A stretch of DNA of 64,000 bases from Polyangiaceae bacterium. Its GTDB lineage: Bacteria; Myxococcota_A; Polyangia; Polyangiales; Polyangiaceae. The notes beneath the pieces were generated by a model. It saw nothing but the letters and a program-made list of their open reading frames with translations. It was not told where the DNA came from and made no database searches. Shown here piece after piece: positions 8,470 to 16,363 of this stretch (the first letter of the stretch is position 1; every line of letters begins with the position of its first letter). The translations under genes and the position numbers were made by a program. Location of the stretch: contig JADJYE010000007.1 in assembly GCA_016719945.1 (NCBI GenBank), positions 62,001 to 126,000 of the forward strand, written 5' to 3'.

Positions 8470-10038
8470 ATGCTGCGACGCGAGCTCCTCCAACTCGGAT
8501 CCGTCCTCGGCGCGGCCGCGGCGGCGGCCGGCTGCACCCCACCGGCCGAACCTCTCACGCCGAACCTCCCACCCAGCATGCCCCCCACCCCACCCACACG
8601 TCCCGCCACGATCACGTACTTCAGCCGCTTCGGCGTGGACGAGGCGCTGCTTCGGCAGACGCTCGCGGTCGCCATGTCGAAGGGCGGGGACCGCGCCGAC
8701 GTGTTCATCCAACACCGCGTCTCGCGCACGATGGCGCTCGAAGACGGCGCGGTGAACCGGGCCTTCTCCTCGGTGGAGCTGGGCGCGGGCGTGCGCGTCG
8801 TCTCTGGCGATCAGACCGGGTACGGGTACACCGAGGAGCTGACGCTCGAGTCCCTGAAGAACGCGGCTGCGATGGCCGCTGCGATCGCGAGCGGACCTGC
8901 CGGGTCCTCCCCGTCCTCGTTCCGGGCCGATCCCGGGCCCTTGCCTGCGTTCCCCAAGCGCTACGAGCTCGCTCGCTCGTGGAACGACGTGAAGCCCGAG
9001 GAGAAGCTGCCGCTGCTCGTGCAGCTCAACGAGCGCGCCTTCAAGGCGGACCCCCGCGTGAAGAAGGTCTCCACCAGCATCGGCGACGAGCACGGGGCGG
9101 TGCTGATCGCGGACTCCGACGGCCGCCTCGTCGAGGACGTGCAGCCGATGACCCGGCTCGGCCTCTCGATCACCGCGGACGACAAGGGGAAGCTGGAGAC
9201 CAACGGCTACAACGTGGCGGGCCGCGAGGACCTCGGCTTCTACTCGGCGGAGCGGCTCGATCGCGTCCTCAAGGAGGCCGTCGCTCGCACGCTCATCTTG
9301 TTCGAGGCGGTGCAGCCGGAGGCCGGCGAGATGCCGGTCGTGATGGCGGCTGGCTCATCGGGCATCCTCCTGCACGAGGCCATCGGCCACGGGATGGAGG
9401 CCGACTTCAACCGCAAAAATACGTCGATCTACGCGGACAAGCTCGGCAAGCCCGTCGCCAAGCCGTTCGTGAACATCGTCGACGACGCGTCGATCGACCG
9501 CGCGCGCGGCTCCATCAACGTGGACGACGAGGGCAACGTTGGAGAAAAGACGATGCTGGTCGAGGGGGGCACGCTCGCGACCTACCTTCACGACACCATC
9601 AGCGCCAAGCACTACGGCGTGCGCCCCACCGGAAACGGCCGGCGGGAGAGCTACAAACACGTGCCGATGCCCCGCATGCGATCGACGTACATGCTGAACG
9701 GCCCCCACAAGCGCGACGAGATCATCGCGAGCGTGAAGCGCGGCATCTTGTGCAACGGGTTCTCGAACGGGCAGGTGCTGATCGGCGCCGGTGACTTCAC
9801 CTTCTATGTGAAGAACGGCTGGCTGATCGAGGATGGCAAGGTCACGAAGCCGATCAAGGACGTGAACATCGTCGGCAACGGGCCCAAGGTGCTCGAGAAG
9901 ATCGACATGGTGGCCGACGATCTGACCATCGACGAGGGCGGCTGGACGTGCGGCAAGGACGGGCAGAGCGTGCCGGTGTCTCAAGGGATGCCGACGGTGC
10001 GCGTCTCCGCCATCACCGTCGGGGGGCGCAAGGCATGA
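8470..10038 (+). CDS. tldD: TldD-family metalloprotease with N-terminal export/lipoprotein signal
   Basis: 522 residues. The catalytic domain is canonical: HEAIGHGMEAD gives HExxxH with H302, E303, H307, and the downstream conserved Cys of WTCGKDGQ is C494, the third metal ligand in TldD. The end (PTVRVSAITVGG) is also family-typical. TldD with TldE degrades unfolded peptides and matures RiPPs and toxins such as microcin B17 and CcdA. Unusually, the first 22 residues are MLRRELLQLGSVLGAAAAAAGC, an RR-containing hydrophobic segment ending in a lipobox-like AAGC, followed by a Pro/Thr-rich linker to ~residue 50. That predicts Tat or Sec export and a membrane anchor for a protein normally cytoplasmic. 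The ATG is the only sensible start. It overlaps the tldE gene by ATGA. Confidence 0.92.
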   Translation: MLRRELLQLGSVLGAAAAAAGCTPPAEPLTPNLPPSMPPTPPTRPATITYFSRFGVDEALLRQTLAVAMSKGGDRADVFIQHRVSRTMALEDGAVNRAFSSVELGAGVRVVSGDQTGYGYTEELTLESLKNAAAMAAAIASGPAGSSPSSFRADPGPLPAFPKRYELARSWNDVKPEEKLPLLVQLNERAFKADPRVKKVSTSIGDEHGAVLIADSDGRLVEDVQPMTRLGLSITADDKGKLETNGYNVAGREDLGFYSAERLDRVLKEAVARTLILFEAVQPEAGEMPVVMAAGSSGILLHEAIGHGMEADFNRKNTSIYADKLGKPVAKPFVNIVDDASIDRARGSINVDDEGNVGEKTMLVEGGTLATYLHDTISAKHYGVRPTGNGRRESYKHVPMPRMRSTYMLNGPHKRDEIIASVKRGILCNGFSNGQVLIGAGDFTFYVKNGWLIEDGKVTKPIKDVNIVGNGPKVLEKIDMVADDLTIDEGGWTCGKDGQSVPVSQGMPTVRVSAITVGGRKA

Positions 10039-11354
10039 GCCTGCTGTCGACGGCGAAGGCAGCAGTGAAGCTCGCGAAGGACAAGGGCGCGACCGAGGCC
10101 TCGGCGAGCGCCTACCGCGATCGGGACGTGGAGCTCGAGTGGCGAGAGGGCAAGGTCGAGAAGGTGAGCGAGGCGACGACTCGGGGCGTGTCGCTCGCGC
10201 TCTACGTCGAGGGCCGGTACTCGAGCATGTCGACGAGCGACCTCCGCCCGGAGGCGCTGGCGTCGTTCGTCGAGGAGTCGATCGCGCTGACGCGGACGCT
10301 CGCGGTCGATCCGTACCGTGCCCTGCCGGACCCCAAGCTGTACGAAGGACGCTCGACGAAGGACCTCGAGCTGTGGGACGCCCAACACGCGAGCGTCACG
10401 CCCGAGGGCCGGATCAAGCGCGCCAAAGCGCTGGAGGACGCCGCGCGCAGCCACGACAAGGGCGGCGCCATCGTGAGCGTCACCACCAGCGTGTGGGACT
10501 CGGAGTCGATGGGCGCGCGCGTGACGTCGAACGGGTTCGAAGGCGAGCGGCGCTCGACCTCGTTCTGGATGAGCGCGGGCGTGACCGTGAAGGACCCCGA
10601 CGGCCGGCGGCCCTACGGCGGGGCGAGCCGCGGCGCACGAATGCACGCCGAGCTCATGGGGGAGGAAGAGGTCGGCAAGCTCGCCGCGCAGCGGGCGCTC
10701 GGGGCCATCGGCTCCAAGAAGATGGCGAGCGGGGTGGTCCCGATCGTGGTCGAGAACCGCGTGGGCGCGCGGCTCGTGAGCGCGCTCCTCGGCCCGCTGT
10801 CGGCGCGCGCGCTCCAGCAGAAGCAGTCGTTCTTGGAGGGCAAGCTCGGCAAGCCCATCGCGAGCAAGCTGCTCACCATCACCGATGACCCGCTGCTGCC
10901 GAAGGGCTTCGGCTCGCGTCTGTACGACGGCGAAGGCATCGCCGCGAAGAAGCTCGCGGTGATCGACCAGGGCGTGCTCAAGACGTATTACGTCGACGAC
11001 TACTACGGGCGAAAGCTCAAGCTGGCGCCCACGACCGGCGGCTCCTCGAACCTGCTGTTTGCCCTCGGGAAGAAGGGCCAAGACGAGCTCATCAAGGACG
11101 TCAAGGACGGCCTGTTCGTGACCTCGTTCCTCGGCGGAAACTCCAACGGCACGACGGGGGACTTCTCGCTCGGCGTCCAGGGCTACGAGATCAAGTCAGG
11201 GCAGCTCGCGGGGGCCGTCTCCGAGATCAACATCTCCGGCAACCTGGGGGAGCTGTGGAAGAGGCTCGTCGCGGTCGGCAACGATCCGTACCCGTACTCG
11301 AGCACGCGGACGCCCACCCTCGTGTTCGAGGGTGTCCAGGTCGCGGGCGCCTAG
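10035..11354 (+). CDS. pmbA: TldE/PmbA-family protein, partner of TldD
   Basis: 439 residues from the ATG at 10035 that overlaps the tldD stop (ATGA), which sets the start. The family features are present: ELEWREGKVEKVSEATTRGVSLALYVEGR near residues 35-65, the internal VENRVGARLVSALLG, and the C-terminal NISGNLGELWKRLVAVGND. It has no HExxxH, as expected for the non-catalytic TldE subunit, and no signal peptide. TldE forms a heterodimer with TldD; here the partner seems to carry an export signal whereas TldE does not, which is a topological puzzle. The two genes clearly form one operon. Confidence 0.92.
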   Translation: MSLLSTAKAAVKLAKDKGATEASASAYRDRDVELEWREGKVEKVSEATTRGVSLALYVEGRYSSMSTSDLRPEALASFVEESIALTRTLAVDPYRALPDPKLYEGRSTKDLELWDAQHASVTPEGRIKRAKALEDAARSHDKGGAIVSVTTSVWDSESMGARVTSNGFEGERRSTSFWMSAGVTVKDPDGRRPYGGASRGARMHAELMGEEEVGKLAAQRALGAIGSKKMASGVVPIVVENRVGARLVSALLGPLSARALQQKQSFLEGKLGKPIASKLLTITDDPLLPKGFGSRLYDGEGIAAKKLAVIDQGVLKTYYVDDYYGRKLKLAPTTGGSSNLLFALGKKGQDELIKDVKDGLFVTSFLGGNSNGTTGDFSLGVQGYEIKSGQLAGAVSEINISGNLGELWKRLVAVGNDPYPYSSTRTPTLVFEGVQVAGA

Positions 11355-11387
11355 GGCGCCTCTCGGCCTCTGCGAGCCACCTGCGCC

Positions 11388-12041
11388 GTGTGCTTCTCCG
11401 CGAACGTGAGCTTCGGCGCCGCCGCCGCGCTCGCCGCGATCGGCGGCGTCAGCGTGCGCGGGGCGCCGACGCGCGCGCACGCGCCGCTCGCGGCGATCCC
11501 GCTGCTGTTCGCGCTGCAGCAGGCCGCCGAGGGCGGCGTCTGGCTCGTGCTGACAGACGCCCCGTGGGGTAAGGCGTCGACGCCGATCGCCCAGGTCTTC
11601 CTGTTCTTCGCGCTGTTCCTGTGGCCGGCGTACGTGCCGCTCTCGCTCTACCCGCTCGAGACGAGCGCGCGGCGCCGCGCGGCGCTCAAGGCGCTCTTCC
11701 TCCTGGGGGCGCTGCTCGGCGCGTACCTCATGGCCTGCTCGACGCTGCGACCTTCGTACGCGTGCATCGCCTACGACAACCTCTACTACGGGGTCAGCGT
11801 CGACGGCCCTCTGAAGCCGGTGCTGCCGTTCTTCTATGTGGCCACCGTCGCGGGCGGCTTCCTGGTCTCCAGCGCCCGCGGGACCAAGCTGCTCGCCGCG
11901 CTCCTGCTCGCCTCGTTCGGCGCCGCGGGGGTCCTGTTCAAGGTGGGGTTCGCGTCGGTGTGGTGCTTCTTCGCGGCGGCGCTCAGCGGCGTCGTGGCCC
12001 TCGTCGCGCGGGGCGCGGGGCTCGCGACGCGGCCGCGCTGA
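11388..12041 (+). CDS. Integral membrane protein, MCFSA-type (DUF6629-like)
   Basis: 217 residues from a GTG start 33 bases after tldE. The N-terminus MCFSANVSFGAAAAL and the motif ALQQAAEGGVWL match a small bacterial membrane family I recall as DUF6629, with moderate certainty. About six to seven hydrophobic segments are visible (around residues 8-24, 33-55, 67-85, 98-115, 140-158, 165-182, 188-205). A luminal loop with CSTLRPSYACIAYDNLYYG contains two Cys. Function unknown. It converges with the DUF389 gene with a 7-base gap. Confidence 0.7.
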   Translation: MCFSANVSFGAAAALAAIGGVSVRGAPTRAHAPLAAIPLLFALQQAAEGGVWLVLTDAPWGKASTPIAQVFLFFALFLWPAYVPLSLYPLETSARRRAALKALFLLGALLGAYLMACSTLRPSYACIAYDNLYYGVSVDGPLKPVLPFFYVATVAGGFLVSSARGTKLLAALLLASFGAAGVLFKVGFASVWCFFAAALSGVVALVARGAGLATRPR

Positions 12042-12048
12042 ACGAGCT

Positions 12049-13734
12049 TCACGGGGGAGGCGCTGGACCCACCGGGCAAGCGCCACCGGACAAGAGCAGC
12101 GACGGCGGTCCGCCGGTCTGGCGCTCGAGGCGTGGCTGACCGTCGAGCAGCTTGGCGACGATGGCGCGGGCCGCCTCGGCGCTCGGCTTCAGCGGCCGCG
12201 GGTTGGCCACCCGCTCCGGCTCAACGAGGCATGCGCGCAACCTTGGGATGGACGCGGCGAGCCCGAGGCGCCGGGCGAGCTCGTCCACCGTCGCGGGGTC
12301 GAGCTCCTCCAACGACAACGGCTCGGTCGGCACGCTGACCGTATCCACCGAGAGGGAGAGCTCGAGATCGTCACCGAGGGCGGTCGCGAGCACGTCGCGC
12401 GCGGCGTCGTCGATCTGCGGACCGAGGTGAACGAGCTGCAGCGCGAACGTCCCCTGCTCGGGCGCCGCCAGCGATACGGCGATGAGGTCGCCGGCCGCGG
12501 CGCTCGGCCATCGATGCTCCAGCACCTCGGAGATCGCGGCCATGGCGTCGCCGATGTGCTCGGATGGCCTGGGCTCAGGGGGCGGCGGAGGCGGCGGAGG
12601 CGGCGCCACCACGACGGGCGGGCTGCGATCTTGAGCGCGCTCGAGCGCCTCGAACTCGCTCGCGTCGGGCACAGCGTACACCTCCACGTGCGGGACGACC
12701 CCGGTCGCCCGCGATATCTCGCTGGAGAGCTGCTCGCGCGCGACGATGGCGTCGTTCTGGCTGCCGAGCAAGAAGATCACCAGGCCGATCTCGTTGCGCT
12801 CGATCCGCACGCGCGACTGGACGAGGCGGTGCGGGAGCCCGGAGATCGCGGCCTTCACCTCGCCTCGGGCCTCGATCTCCCACGCGACTCGATCGAGCCC
12901 GCTGCGCAGCGGGCTGTACAGCGCACCGAGGAGGAGGATGGGCATGATGAGGCGCAGCCAGCGGCCGAGGGCCCATCGGACGCCCTCGGCGAAGCGGCGC
13001 GCGAGCGGGCGGTGCAGGACCCAACCGCCCCCTCGGTCGAGCTCTTCGCGGTCCAGGCGGATGACCTCGACCTGCCCGAACCCGATCGCCGCGAACGACA
13101 AGGTCGAGACGAAGATGATCGCGGCGAGGTTCGTGAGGAACAAGAGCGCGGCGCCGACCGCGATCGGTGCCGCCGATGTTCCGAGACCGTACCCGCTGAC
13201 ACACAGCGGTGGCACCAACGAGATCCCGATGGAGGTTCCGGCGGCGGTGCTCGCGACGTCCGACGACGGGCGCAGCGTCGCGAAGACTCCCGCCATCGCG
13301 CAGAAGACGGCGATGCCGAGATCGAGCGCGGTCGGCGTGGTACGCGCCGCGATCTCGGCGTTGATCTCGTGGAACGGGATGACCTTGGTCAGCCCTGCGC
13401 CGATCGCGACGACGACGGCGACGCTGCCCAGGACGCGGCCGGCCGCGCGGAGGACGAGCACGGTCGAGCCTGCGGCGAGGCCCATGCCGAGGCCAACGAT
13501 CGGCCCCATCAGCGGCGCTACCAACATCGCGCCGATGATGACCGCCGTGCTCCCGAGGACGAGCCCGAGCAAGGCGATGCCGGCCGCGATGCTCAGCTGC
13601 AACCAGTACCCGAAGATCTCCCGGGGCGTTCGCTGCAGCATCGACGCGATGACGTCGGCGCGGCTCTTCGGCTCGCAGCCGAGCAGCGAAGCGAGCCGGT
13701 CTTGGAGCGCTCGGACGGCTTCGACCGTCTTCAT
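12049..13734 (-). CDS. DUF389 membrane protein with long soluble C-terminal region
   Basis: I start at the ATG at 13734 (MKTVEAVRALQDRL); an upstream in-frame start at 13809 adds 25 residues with no family resemblance. 561 residues. The membrane part (~residues 45-255) has the DUF389 signature LLGLVLGSTAVIIGAMLVAPLMGPIVGLGMGL and SLVPPLCVSGYGLG. It is followed by a further membrane segment (~250-270) and a soluble part. A proline run (residues ~385-400) separates a C-terminal domain of ~170 residues that I do not recognise. DUF389 proteins are small-molecule or ion transport-like membrane proteins of unknown function. It converges on the preceding gene and its promoter side faces the tRNA. 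Confidence 0.85.
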   Translation of the reverse strand: MKTVEAVRALQDRLASLLGCEPKSRADVIASMLQRTPREIFGYWLQLSIAAGIALLGLVLGSTAVIIGAMLVAPLMGPIVGLGMGLAAGSTVLVLRAAGRVLGSVAVVVAIGAGLTKVIPFHEINAEIAARTTPTALDLGIAVFCAMAGVFATLRPSSDVASTAAGTSIGISLVPPLCVSGYGLGTSAAPIAVGAALLFLTNLAAIIFVSTLSFAAIGFGQVEVIRLDREELDRGGGWVLHRPLARRFAEGVRWALGRWLRLIMPILLLGALYSPLRSGLDRVAWEIEARGEVKAAISGLPHRLVQSRVRIERNEIGLVIFLLGSQNDAIVAREQLSSEISRATGVVPHVEVYAVPDASEFEALERAQDRSPPVVVAPPPPPPPPPEPRPSEHIGDAMAAISEVLEHRWPSAAAGDLIAVSLAAPEQGTFALQLVHLGPQIDDAARDVLATALGDDLELSLSVDTVSVPTEPLSLEELDPATVDELARRLGLAASIPRLRACLVEPERVANPRPLKPSAEAARAIVAKLLDGQPRLERQTGGPPSLLLSGGACPVGPAPPP

Positions 13735-13896
13735 CGCGGCCCCCCACGCCAGCCCGAGGGACACAGAGCGTGCATCGCCGGCACTATAGCCGCCAAGGTG
13801 ACCTCGCACCGCTCGGCCTTCGCTGAAGCTCGCCGCGCGACGGGGTTGAACCGGCCGTCAGGTCGTGCGAGGTATTGGCGTCGTTTCACGATCCGA

Positions 13897-13969
13897 GCCC
13901 CCGTAGCTCAGTGGATAGAGCAGCGGTTTCCTAAACCGAAGGTCACAGATTCGAGTTCTGTCGGGGGCG
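13897..13969 (+). tRNA. tRNA-Arg (CCT anticodon)
   Basis: Cloverleaf read directly: acceptor GCCCCCG/CGGGGGC (13897-13903 with 13962-13968), D-arm GCTC/GAGC (13906-13921), anticodon loop TTCCTAA with CCT at 13930-13932, T-arm ACAGA-TTCGAGT-TCTGT (13945-13961), discriminator G at 13969. The anticodon stem closes with a G-A mismatch at its base (13923/13939). The next bases are CCG, so the 3' CCA is not encoded and must be added. It decodes AGG, a rare codon in such GC-rich genomes. A single isolated tRNA gene; no integrase or attachment-site duplication was seen around it. Confidence 0.97.
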
Positions 13970-14007
13970 CCGACGCAGCAGAGACGGCGCAGTCGGGGGC
14001 GCGTAGC

Positions 14008-14042
14008 GCTGAGGCGCGCGCCGTTCGCGCGCGCCGCTCAGC
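14008..14042. terminator. Strong GC hairpin downstream of the tRNA
   Basis: GCTGA pairs with TCAGC and GGCGCGCGC with GCGCGCGCC around a five-base CGTTC loop, giving ~14 base pairs with one small bulge. It lies 39 bases after the tRNA and 72 bases beyond the end of the lipoprotein gene on the other strand, so it could stop transcription from both sides. No T-run follows on either strand, so it is not a textbook intrinsic terminator; processing or a Rho-assisted stop is possible. Confidence 0.4.
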
Positions 14043-14113
14043 CTGGCTGGCGAGCGCCCTGAGGTCGAGCGCCGCGACCCCGCGACGACTCGACGGCGCC
14101 CGGCTCGACGCAG

Positions 14114-14416
14114 CTACTTCTTCGCGTCCTTCTCACAGGAGTTCTGGCACTCCTTGTATTCCTTCCAGCTGCCCTTGCTGGCGCAGGAAGAGACGCAGTC
14201 GAACATCTTGGGGTCCTTGGTCTTCTCTTCCTCGAGCTCCTTCGTGCACTCGCCGAGGGCCTTCTTCTTGTCGTCGTCCGACGGCTTCTCTTTCGCGTCG
14301 GCGGCGCGCAGGTCGACGAGCTTCTTGCAGACGCTCTCCGGGCTGTTGCAGCCCGTGAACAGCAGAGCAGAACCAAGCATCGCGGCGACCGCGACGATAG
14401 AGACGTTCATCTTCAT
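14114..14416 (-). CDS. Small Cys-rich lipoprotein
   Basis: About 100 residues. Start codons at 14416 and 14410 are both possible (GAGGG lies 3 and 9 bases upstream, so 14410 has the better spacing). Signal peptide MKMNVSIVAVAAMLGSALLF ends in the lipobox FTGC, predicting a lipid-anchored periplasmic or outer-membrane protein. The mature part is Lys/Glu-rich with Cys at regular places (VCKKL, GECTK, FDCVSSCASKG, KECQNSCEK), suggesting two or three disulfides in a small helical fold. No family recognised; such short lipoproteins are common in myxobacteria. Monocistronic. Confidence 0.75.
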   Translation of the reverse strand: MKMNVSIVAVAAMLGSALLFTGCNSPESVCKKLVDLRAADAKEKPSDDDKKKALGECTKELEEEKTKDPKMFDCVSSCASKGSWKEYKECQNSCEKDAKK

Positions 14417-14509
14417 ATGCCCTCGCGGAGTCGAGTAGAGCGGGGGCCAAAGGTTCGGCCCCCCAGGTTGAGCCACCCTCTCACGACCGCGCCGCGCTGT
14501 CACCCGGGC

Positions 14510-15796
14510 TCACCCGCCCGCTGACTCGACGCTGGGGTTCGGCGCGAACGAGCGAGGATCGAAGGGAAATTCGGCGTAGGTGAGGGGGCCGGTCGGCAGC
14601 ATCCACACGGCGCGAGCGGTCGTCGGGAAGCGGCGGCCCAGGTGCTCCTGCCAGCCATCGACGGGCGTTCGCCACTCGCAGCGCGCTGGAGGGTCCTTCG
14701 AGCCGGGGGGCGCGTAGAAGCGATCGGTGGTCGAGAAGTCGGTGACGGCGCCCTGGGCGTCGACGAACACACGGGCGCGGACGGTGCGGCCAGCGTCGGT
14801 CAAGACCACGTCGAAGGCCTCGTCGCCCGCGGCGGAGAAGGTGACCTCGGGCACGAGCAGCATCGAGGGCGCCATGAGGACGGCGTCGTTGAGATAGGTC
14901 ACGCACTCGCCGATCGTGACCTCTTCGCTCGCGTCGTCGACCACCGCGACGCTGTCGAGCAGCTTGCCCAGCATGTGACCGTGCCCGCGCAGATACGTGT
15001 CGCGCACGTACGTGGGCACGAGGCCCTTCACGCGGAGGCGCATGTGGAAGACCCGCGTGACCGGGACGCGCGCGTCGAACTGGGCGCACTCGCACGGCAC
15101 CCACTCACCGCCGAACAGGAAGCGCCCCTCGAAGCACATGGTGAACGACGCGTCGCGCGGCGCGCCGACGACGCCCATGAAGCGCATGTAGCGCTGCGCC
15201 GCTGCAGGCAAGGCGGCCAGCTCGGCCTCGTGGACGGGCTCGTCGTCGTCGGGAGGAGCCGGGAGGGCGAGGGCGGCGACCTCACGCATCAGCTTTCGTT
15301 CGAGGCTGGTGCGGTCGTGAGGCGCGCCAGCGGGCTCGCCTTCGGGCAGCGCCCCGAGCGCGCCGCGCGCCCATCGGTGCGCCCGGTGGAGCCAAGCGGT
15401 CGGCTCGGCGAACATCAAGATGCACTCGCCATGCACGACCGCGAGGCCACGCTCCTCGCACGCGCGGATGGCCTCGGACGACTCGGCCCCTTGCTGCATC
15501 CACACCCGCGGGATGCCCAGCGCCGCGGCCTCTTCGACGAGCTTGAGGGTCTGCTCGGGGGGCGTCACGAGCACCACGCCGCCCACCTCGCCAGCGACCT
15601 CTGCCAGCGTGTGCGCGCAGGGTTGGTCGCCGATGCGGTCCGCCTCGGGGTGCACGACGTGCAGCGTGTACCCTTTGCCCGACAGCTCCTTGCGCACGGC
15701 GTTGCCGAAGCCCCGCTTGCCGTCGCGGCTGACCCCGACGAGGGCGAGCGAGGTCTGCGCGAGGAAGTCGTCGATCACGGCGCGGGGGACGGGCAT
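14510..15796 (-). CDS. CoA-binding domain fused to DUF6544-like domain
   Basis: 428 residues from the ATG at 15796; the track upstream to 15850 looks non-coding. Residues ~5-135 form a CoA-binding (YccU-like) Rossmann domain: TSLALVGVSRDGKRGFGNAV, HPEADRIGDQPC, VTPPEQTLKLVEEA, RVWMQQGAES. After a linker, residues ~195-410 resemble the DUF6544/DUF6920 family: ALPAAAQRYMRFMGV, FEGRFLF, RVPVTRVFHMRLRVKG, DTYLRGHGHMLGKLLDSVAVVD, ECVTYLNDAVLMAPSML, RFYAPP. CoA-binding domains of this type occur alone or in acyl-CoA synthetases; fusion to the second domain is unfamiliar to me. The combined role is unknown; binding of acyl-CoA with a lipid-related activity is inference. Confidence 0.75.
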   Translation of the reverse strand: MPVPRAVIDDFLAQTSLALVGVSRDGKRGFGNAVRKELSGKGYTLHVVHPEADRIGDQPCAHTLAEVAGEVGGVVLVTPPEQTLKLVEEAAALGIPRVWMQQGAESSEAIRACEERGLAVVHGECILMFAEPTAWLHRAHRWARGALGALPEGEPAGAPHDRTSLERKLMREVAALALPAPPDDDEPVHEAELAALPAAAQRYMRFMGVVGAPRDASFTMCFEGRFLFGGEWVPCECAQFDARVPVTRVFHMRLRVKGLVPTYVRDTYLRGHGHMLGKLLDSVAVVDDASEEVTIGECVTYLNDAVLMAPSMLLVPEVTFSAAGDEAFDVVLTDAGRTVRARVFVDAQGAVTDFSTTDRFYAPPGSKDPPARCEWRTPVDGWQEHLGRRFPTTARAVWMLPTGPLTYAEFPFDPRSFAPNPSVESAGG

Positions 15797-15865
15797 GCAG
15801 CAGCTTTGCCCCGCGAGCACGCCGCTCGCAAGGGACAAGCCATCTTCCACGCAGGCCGCGACCGC

Positions 15866-16363
15866 TTACACCTCGGGGGCCACGGTCATCCGCGTCACGC
15901 GCCAATCGCCGTCGATCTCGGAGAGCTCGAAGCGACACTGCCGGAGCTCGACCCGCGGCGCGGCGCCGTGATCGATCGCGGTGACCGTGACGAGGGCGGT
16001 GGCCGTCGCCCGCTCGCCTTGGACCTGAACCTTCACGTCGGCCGGGCTCACCGCGACGCTGGCGAAGCGCCCGGCGCCGCCAGTCGCCGCGCCCGCGAGC
16101 TGCTCGGGGTCGAGCGCAGCGCCACCCAGCTCCGGGGCGTCGATGATCGCGCCGTTCGCGAAGGTCTCCTTGAACGCGGCGCGGACGTTCGTGCCATAGA
16201 TGGCCGGGTTCGTCCCCTCGGAGTAGGTCGCGGCCGAGGCGAGCGTAGCGATGAGCTCGCGGATCTCCTCCTCGTCGCTCTCGTAGATGAACACGCGATA
16301 GACGACGCCCGCCGCCACGAGCGCGCCGCCGCCGATGAGCAGCTCGCGGCGCGTCACCCTCAC
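15866..16363 (-). CDS. Membrane-anchored or Tat-exported SnoaL/NTF2-like protein
   Basis: 165 residues. MRVTRRELLIGGGALVAAGVVYRVFIY is a twin-arginine-like hydrophobic N-terminus without an obvious cleavage site, so it may stay as an anchor. Residues 28-165 (EEEIRELIATLASAATYSEG ... VKVQVQGERATATALVTVTAID ... RFELSEIDGDWRVTRMTV) have the pattern of an NTF2-like small cone fold. It overlaps the end of the cytochrome gene by four bases (ATGA), so it is the second gene of that operon and may act in the same periplasmic process. No catalytic residues identified. Confidence 0.65.
   Translation of the reverse strand: MRVTRRELLIGGGALVAAGVVYRVFIYESDEEEIRELIATLASAATYSEGTNPAIYGTNVRAAFKETFANGAIIDAPELGGAALDPEQLAGAATGGAGRFASVAVSPADVKVQVQGERATATALVTVTAIDHGAAPRVELRQCRFELSEIDGDWRVTRMTVAPEV

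Noticed and set aside
7026..9794. 922-codon open frame on the plus strand
   Set aside because: It crosses the siroheme gene, the barrel gene and tldD in other frames; Arg/Ala-rich with no motifs.
13897..14042. Integrative-element attachment site at tRNA-Arg
   Set aside because: No integrase, no duplicated tRNA 3' end and no change in gene type on either side was seen.
11836..14358. 840-codon open frame across the DUF389 gene and the tRNA
   Set aside because: It runs straight through a tRNA gene and against DUF389; a GC-bias artefact.
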